From Catenulispora sp. GP43 (GTDB lineage: Bacteria; Actinomycetota; Actinomycetes; Streptomycetales; Catenulisporaceae), in the NCBI RefSeq assembly GCF_041260665.1, contig NZ_JBGCCT010000034.1:62001-126000 (forward strand): DNA of 64,000 nt, in the 5' to 3' direction. The translations under genes and the position numbers were made by a program. This document shows positions 59,929 to 64,000 of this stretch, one piece after another. Under the pieces are notes generated by a model. The model saw only the letters and a program-made list of their open reading frames with translations. It had not been told where the DNA came from and did not search any database. How positions within the stretch are numbered: position 1 is the stretch's first letter; the number at the start of each line of letters is the position of its first letter.

Positions 59929-59971
59929 ACCGCTCTGGCGGGTTGGCACGAAGCGGGCTACGGTCCGCGGC

Positions 59972-61084
59972 ATGCGCTTCGACCCCGAACAGCAAGAACT
60001 CCGGCGGACGGTGCGGACGCTGCTGGAGCGGGCCGCCGGCGGCGACGTGTGGCGGTTGCTCGCCGAGCAGGTCGGAGCGCTCGGCCTGGCGATCCCCGAG
60101 GAGTACGGCGGCGCCGGCTTCTCGGTGCTGGAGACGCACGTGGTGCTCGAGGAGCTCGGGGCGGCCCTGGCGGCGCCCGGGTTCTTGAGCACGACGCTGG
60201 CCGCGCAGGCGATTCTGGCCGGGGACGCGGCGGCGGCCAAGGCGGAGCTGCTGCCGGGGATCGCCGGCGGCGGGACGCGGGCGACGGTGGTGTGGGGTGG
60301 CGCGGCAAAAGCATCGGCCGGGGCTCCGGTCGAGGCTCCGGTCGGGGGTTCGGTCGGGGGGCCGGTCGGGGGTCCGGCGGATTCCTTGCTCGGGACTTCG
60401 GTCGTGGCGTCGGCCGTGGGCGGCGGTTGGCGGCTGACCGGAGCAGAAGACCATGTGCTGGATGCCGGGGATTCGGACCTGTTCGTCGTTCCGGCGCGGA
60501 TGCCGGCCGCCACCGGATTGTTCGTCGTCGCTGCCGCCGATGCCACTGTCACCAAGGTCGAGACTGTCGATCCGGGCCGCCCCCAAGCACGCGTCGCATT
60601 CCAGCACTCCCCCGCGCAGTTGCTCAGTTCGCAGGCCCCGCTGGACCGGATCCTCGACCTCGCCTGCGTGGCACTCTCCGCCGAGCAGGTCGGCGCGGCG
60701 CAGCGGGCCTTCGACCTGACCCTCGCCTACGCCAAGCAGCGCGTGCAGTTCGGTCGTCCGATCGGCTCGTTCCAAGCGGTGAAGCACCGGCTGGCCGACA
60801 TGTACACCCTGCTGGAGTCCGCACGCTCCGCCTCCTACGGCGCCGCCTTCGCCGCCGCGTCAGGGCACGAACTCACCGTCGCCGCGTCCCGGGCCAAGGC
60901 CTACTGCTCCGAGGCCTTCGGCACCATCGCCGGCGAAGCGATCCAGCTCCACGGCGGCATCGGCATCACTTGGGAGCACCCGATCCATCTCTACTTCAAG
61001 CGCGCCCACGCCACCTCGCAGCTCTTCGGCACCCCCGCGTGGCACCGTCGCCGCTACGCCGCGGCCACCGGTCTGGCCGCCTGA
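59972..61084 (+). CDS. Acyl-CoA dehydrogenase (FadE33/small-subunit-like)
   Basis: A 370-residue acyl-CoA dehydrogenase. The N-terminus FDPEQQELRRTVRTLLERAA, the GALGLAIPEEYGGAGFSVLE segment and the C-terminal LAYAKQRVQFGRPIGSFQAV and HGGIGITWEHPIHLYFKRAH are typical of steroid-type FadE beta subunits. The middle is odd: residues about 115-140 are a repeat APVEAPVGGSVGGPVGGPAD coded by 12-base units, replacing the usual flavin-site loops. Its length thus exceeds that of close relatives (about 320). It follows the PNPOx gene by 43 bases. ATG 59972. Confidence 0.82.
   Translation: MRFDPEQQELRRTVRTLLERAAGGDVWRLLAEQVGALGLAIPEEYGGAGFSVLETHVVLEELGAALAAPGFLSTTLAAQAILAGDAAAAKAELLPGIAGGGTRATVVWGGAAKASAGAPVEAPVGGSVGGPVGGPADSLLGTSVVASAVGGGWRLTGAEDHVLDAGDSDLFVVPARMPAATGLFVVAAADATVTKVETVDPGRPQARVAFQHSPAQLLSSQAPLDRILDLACVALSAEQVGAAQRAFDLTLAYAKQRVQFGRPIGSFQAVKHRLADMYTLLESARSASYGAAFAAASGHELTVAASRAKAYCSEAFGTIAGEAIQLHGGIGITWEHPIHLYFKRAHATSQLFGTPAWHRRRYAAATGLAA
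60322..60381 (+). repeat. 12-bp repeat inside an acyl-CoA dehydrogenase gene
   Basis: Five consecutive 12-base units of the form GG-C/T-TCCGGTCGG (60322-60333, -60345, -60357, -60369, -60381) encode a four-residue repeat (APVE, APVG, GSVG, GPVG, GPAD). The insertion is in frame and keeps the reading frame open. Confidence 0.9.
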
Positions 61085-61096
61085 GGCCGCACAGCA

Positions 61097-61133
61097 CGAA
61101 GCCCCGGGTCCCGCTGCCGGACCCGGGGCTTCG
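61097..61133. terminator. 15-bp hairpin between convergent genes
   Basis: CGAAGCCCCGGGTCC (61097-61111) is perfectly complementary to 61119-61133 with a seven-base loop. It lies 12 bases after the acyl-CoA dehydrogenase stop and eight bases before the symporter stop on the other strand, so it should end both transcripts. Confidence 0.8.
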
Positions 61134-61140
61134 TCCGCTG

Positions 61141-62865
61141 CTAGGCCGAAGTCTGCATCTCCGCGAGCGCCGGCTCGGCCTCGATCAGGTCCGGCAGGTC
61201 CGCGTCGCCCTCGTCGGCGGTGTAGTCGGCGCGCTGCGTCTCGTCGACGCCGTCGGCGACCTTCAGGGCGCGGAACACGAGGGTCAGCACGACCGCGACG
61301 ACCAGGTTCAGCACCAGTGCCGTGATGGCGATGTACGAGTACAGATGCGTGCCCGGCACCTTCGCGATCTGGTTGCCGAAGTGCTGCTGCAGGACCACCT
61401 TGCCGGTGGTGCCGCCGAGCTTCTTCTGCTGCCAGGCCACGACGACGCCGTAGATCACGCCGGTCCACAGGCCGATGACCAGTGCCCAGCGGTGGAACCA
61501 GCGGTTGAACAGGCCTATGACGATCGCCGGGAAGGTCTGCAGGATCAGCACGCCGCCGAGCAGCTGGAAGTTGATCGCGCTGGTCGCGTCCAGGCTCAGG
61601 ACGAAGGCCAGGGCGCCGAACTTCACCAGCAGCGACACCGTCTTGGACACCTGGGCCTGCTGGTGCGCGGTGGCATCCGGCTTGATGAAGTCCACGAAGA
61701 TGTTGCGGGTGAACAGGTTCGCCGCCGCGATCGACATGATGGCCGCCGGGACCAGCGCGCCGATGGCCACCGCCGCGAAGGCGACGCCGGCGAACCAGGA
61801 CGGGAACACCGCGTCGAACAGGGCCGGGACGGCGTGCTGCGCGTTGCCGCCGAGGTGGCCGGTCGCGGTGCCGTTGAAGCCGACGGCCAGGGCCATGTAG
61901 CCCAGCAGCGCGATGAAGCCCAGCACCAGCGAGTAGATCGACAGGCCCGCGAGGTTCTTGCGGACCGTGTTGCGGCTCTTGGTGGACAGCACGCCGATCT
62001 GCGCGTGCGGGTACATGAACAGCGCCATCGCCGAACCGAGCGCGAGGGTGGCGTACGGGAAGGCGTTAGTCTTGCCGTTGGCGTCGTTCAGGGACAGGAA
62101 GCCGGGCTTGGTCTTGCCGGCCGGACCGGAGGCGGCCAGGTGGAAGATGCCGTGCCAGCCGCCGGCGATGCGGGTCGGGATGTAGATGACCGCGACGATG
62201 ATGACCAGGTAGATCAGGAAGTCCTTGACGAACGCGATCACCGCCGGGGCGCGCAGACCCGAGGTGTAGGTGAACGCCGCCAGCACCGCGAAGGCGATGA
62301 ACAGCGGGAGGTCCTTGACGAAGGTCGAGGAGCCCTTGCCGCCGATGCCGATCACGTCCAGGCAGGCCTGGATGCCGACCAGCTGCAGCGCGATGTACGG
62401 CATCGTCGCCACCACGCCGACGATCGCGACCGCCAGGCCCAGGGACTTGGAGCCGTAGCGCCCGCGGGCGAAGTCGGCCGGGGTGACGTACCCGCGCTTA
62501 CGCGAGACCGACCACAGCCGCGGCAGGAACAGGAAGACCAGCGGCCACACGATGATCGTGTACGGCACGGCGAAGAAGCCGAACGCGCCGGCGGTGAGCG
62601 CCGCGGGCACCGCGACGAACGTGTACGCGGTGTACAGGTCGCCGCCGAGCAGGAACCAGGTGATCCAGCCGCCGAAGCTGCGGCCGCCCAGACCCCACTC
62701 CTCCAGATGGTTGGCCTCGCGAGCCTTGCGCCAGCGCGCGGCCAGGAAGCCGAGCACTGAGACCAGCAGGAAGAAGAAGACGACGACGGCCAGTTCGGTC
62801 TTGTTGACGCCGTGCGTGCCGACGTCGGGGGTCGGGACCTTCGAGGCGGTCAGGCGGGGTGTCAT
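61141..62865 (-). CDS. Sodium:solute symporter (monocarboxylate MctP-like)
   Basis: A 574-residue transporter of the SSS family with about 13 membrane helices. Opening TELAVVVFFFLLVSVLGFLA, the GGRSFGGWITWFLLGGDLYT AYTF segment near residue 60, and RYGSKSLGLAVAIVGVVATM follow MctP-type monocarboxylate uptake carriers. Substrate candidates are acetate, pyruvate or lactate. It has the companion small DUF3311 protein directly upstream, overlapping by four bases (ATGA), as is usual. The C-terminus is acidic and cytosolic. Confidence 0.9.
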   Translation of the reverse strand: MTPRLTASKVPTPDVGTHGVNKTELAVVVFFFLLVSVLGFLAARWRKAREANHLEEWGLGGRSFGGWITWFLLGGDLYTAYTFVAVPAALTAGAFGFFAVPYTIIVWPLVFLFLPRLWSVSRKRGYVTPADFARGRYGSKSLGLAVAIVGVVATMPYIALQLVGIQACLDVIGIGGKGSSTFVKDLPLFIAFAVLAAFTYTSGLRAPAVIAFVKDFLIYLVIIVAVIYIPTRIAGGWHGIFHLAASGPAGKTKPGFLSLNDANGKTNAFPYATLALGSAMALFMYPHAQIGVLSTKSRNTVRKNLAGLSIYSLVLGFIALLGYMALAVGFNGTATGHLGGNAQHAVPALFDAVFPSWFAGVAFAAVAIGALVPAAIMSIAAANLFTRNIFVDFIKPDATAHQQAQVSKTVSLLVKFGALAFVLSLDATSAINFQLLGGVLILQTFPAIVIGLFNRWFHRWALVIGLWTGVIYGVVVAWQQKKLGGTTGKVVLQQHFGNQIAKVPGTHLYSYIAITALVLNLVVAVVLTLVFRALKVADGVDETQRADYTADEGDADLPDLIEAEPALAEMQTSA

Positions 62866-63233
62866 TCCGAGTCCCCTTCCGTGGGCGCTTCCTCGGGTGC
62901 TTCCTCAGGCGCTTGCTCGGGCGCTTGCTCGAACGTGCCATCAGCCGCGATCTGCTCGACCACCGAGGCGGGTACCACCGCGGCGGGTACCCGCTTGCGG
63001 GCCAGTTCCTCGCGGCGCACGACGAAGTACGCCAAGGCCATGAGCACGGCCGTCACCGCGACCCACAGCAACTGCCACCAGAAGAAGAACGGGAAGCCCG
63101 CGACCTCTGGCTTGTCCTTGTCGAAGATCGGCACCCACAGCACCGCGACGAAGGGCACGATGACGCAGACCGCCGCGATGAGGCGGGCCGGCGTCACCAC
63201 CGGCCCTCTAGTACTCAGCTCGCTCTCTGACAT
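62862..63233 (-). CDS. DUF3311 small membrane protein, symporter companion
   Basis: A 123-residue protein with two membrane helices (ARLIAAVCVIVPFVAVLWVP and FFFWWQLLWVAVTAVLMALA) separated by the short DKDKPEVAGFP loop of DUF3311. These small proteins are usually encoded just before SSS carriers and are presumed subunits. The C-terminal 35 residues form Glu/Ala/Pro repeats (EQAPEQAPEEAPEEAP). ATG 63233 has GGGAGGGG upstream; the stop overlaps the symporter start. Confidence 0.85.
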   Translation of the reverse strand: MSESELSTRGPVVTPARLIAAVCVIVPFVAVLWVPIFDKDKPEVAGFPFFFWWQLLWVAVTAVLMALAYFVVRREELARKRVPAAVVPASVVEQIAADGTFEQAPEQAPEEAPEEAPTEGDSE

Positions 63234-63344
63234 GAGACGAGACCCCTCCCGTTTACGTAGGGAAACTGCGCCGAAATCTAATCGCAAGGCGCGCATCCGA
63301 TCAGGGGCTCGCTGACAACGACTCGGTAACGGATGCTAGTTGTC

Positions 63345-64000
63345 TCACCCGTTGATCTGCGTGAACTGCTGAAGCGCGTGTCGGAAGGCGGTCGGCTCGA
63401 TGCTCAACGGTTCAGAGTAAGGCTGAGACAAGCCGATGACGATCAGGATCCCCAGACCCACCATCGCCCCGAGCCCGGACAGCACGATCACGTTACGGCC
63501 GTTGGCCGTCAGCCCGACCAGCGGCGGGTAGGCGACCAGCAGGATCGCGGCGATCACCATCGCTATATAGAGCAGCGAGGGCATCGAGTAGTTGACGTCG
63601 GCGGCACGGATCAGCCGCTTGGAGTAGACGTCGTCCAGGGCGGCGGCGACGTCGGCCCGGTCCTTCTCGTCGGCGGCGGTGGCCGGGTGGATCGCGCCGA
63701 CCTCGATGCGCAGGCCGTCGAGCGCGGCGGCGGAGGTGTCCGAGGTCTGATGGCGGCCCATCGCCGGCCAGTCGTCGGCGACGACTTCGTTCGCGTACAT
63801 GGTCAGGCCGGCGCGCACCCGGTCGCGGTCGGCCGGCTGGAGTTTGCCGGCCAGCCAGTACGCGGTGGTGACGGACCGGGCCTCGTCGTACGTGTGCTGA
63901 CGGTCCGTGTTGTAGGTCGACCAGGTACTGGCGATGAGGAACGCGGTCAGCAGGATGAACGAGGAGAGCAGCGCGCTGCCCACGACCGACAGGGCCTGCG
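63345..64000 (-). CDS. DUF4239 (bestrophin-like) membrane protein, N-terminus cut by window
   Basis: The C-terminal 218 residues of a membrane protein; the frame is open to the window edge (QALSVVGSALLSSFILLTAF at the edge). It has two or three hydrophobic segments at about 63590-63430 and near the edge, with an intervening soluble helical region containing TYDEARSVTTAYWLAGKLQP, matching DUF4239 (bestrophin-like) proteins. The GTG at 63983 is inside a helix, so the true start is outside. Function is unknown; an ion channel-like role is suggested only by family name. Confidence 0.75.
   Translation of the reverse strand, partial: QALSVVGSALLSSFILLTAFLIASTWSTYNTDRQHTYDEARSVTTAYWLAGKLQPADRDRVRAGLTMYANEVVADDWPAMGRHQTSDTSAAALDGLRIEVGAIHPATAADEKDRADVAAALDDVYSKRLIRAADVNYSMPSLLYIAMVIAAILLVAYPPLVGLTANGRNVIVLSGLGAMVGLGILIVIGLSQPYSEPLSIEPTAFRHALQQFTQING

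Noticed and set aside
60049-62760. 903-codon frame across a convergent pair
   Set aside because: Runs over a terminator hairpin and two genuine genes; no domain, extreme Arg/Asp/Gly composition.
1-64000. CRISPR array, tRNA, rRNA or insertion-sequence transposase
   Set aside because: No spaced direct repeats of CRISPR type, no cloverleaf sequence other than the tmRNA end, and no transposase motifs were seen; tandem repeats found are short and lack spacers.

Overview
The window is about 64 kb of very GC-rich DNA from the chromosome of an actinomycete. Evidence includes GTG/TTG starts with AGGAGG-type ribosome sites, the gene order prfB-ftsE-ftsX-smpB-ssrA, hisN, paired Ser/Thr kinases, a SARP/AfsR regulator and a KstR2-type steroid regulon. 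A non-mycolic filamentous lineage such as Catenulisporales or a Streptomyces relative is my best guess, but nothing here proves the genus.

Layout. (1) 1-4.76 kb: right end of an integrative element next to the 3' end of ssrA, with an orphan DNA methyltransferase, an excisionase-like protein and a tyrosine integrase. Relics of an older xis-int module and an unrecognised truncated gene lie beside them. (2) 4.76-9.1 kb: tmRNA, smpB, ftsX, ftsE, a tiny zinc-ribbon membrane protein and prfB (ribosome rescue, septal ABC-like complex, translation termination). (3) 9.1-18.2 kb: two transmembrane Ser/Thr kinases, an FHA protein with two degenerate FtsK/EccC-like ATPase domains, a DUF4241 protein and a DUF2231 membrane protein. 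(4) 18.3-29.7 kb: ferritin-like diiron protein with TetR, hisN, CBS protein, DedA, DMT transporter, mycothiol-dependent-isomerase-family protein, DUF885 protein, an ECF sigma factor overlapping a catalytically dead penicillin-binding-protein domain, and a cyclophilin lipoprotein.

(5) 29.8-61.1 kb: a dispersed KstR2-type cluster for steroid C/D-ring (HIP-CoA) catabolism. It comprises two SDRs, echA20-ipdA-ipdB-ipdC, fadE30-ipdF-kstR2-fadA6, fadE31/32-like genes and another acyl-CoA dehydrogenase. Three copies of a shared dyad sit at its divergent promoters. Embedded in it are a large SARP-NB-TPR regulator with a Drr-type ABC exporter, an alkane hydroxylase, a CrgA-like protein, secreted proteins, tandem DUF4097 proteins and a PadR/LLM/esterase group. 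(6) 61.1-64 kb: a DUF3311-sodium:solute symporter pair and a truncated DUF4239 protein.

How it works together: FadE enzymes desaturate CoA thioesters, IpdF and the other SDRs handle hydroxyl/keto steps, EchA20 and IpdAB open rings D and C, FadA6 thiolyses the products, and KstR2 is expected to repress the set until a HIP-CoA-type ligand appears. The most unusual items are the sigma factor/dead-PBP pair, the KstR2-like site in front of the SARP gene, helical-phase direct repeats in front of the exporter, a micro-ORF coupled by overlaps at both ends between two fadE genes, and short in-frame repeats inside several genes.
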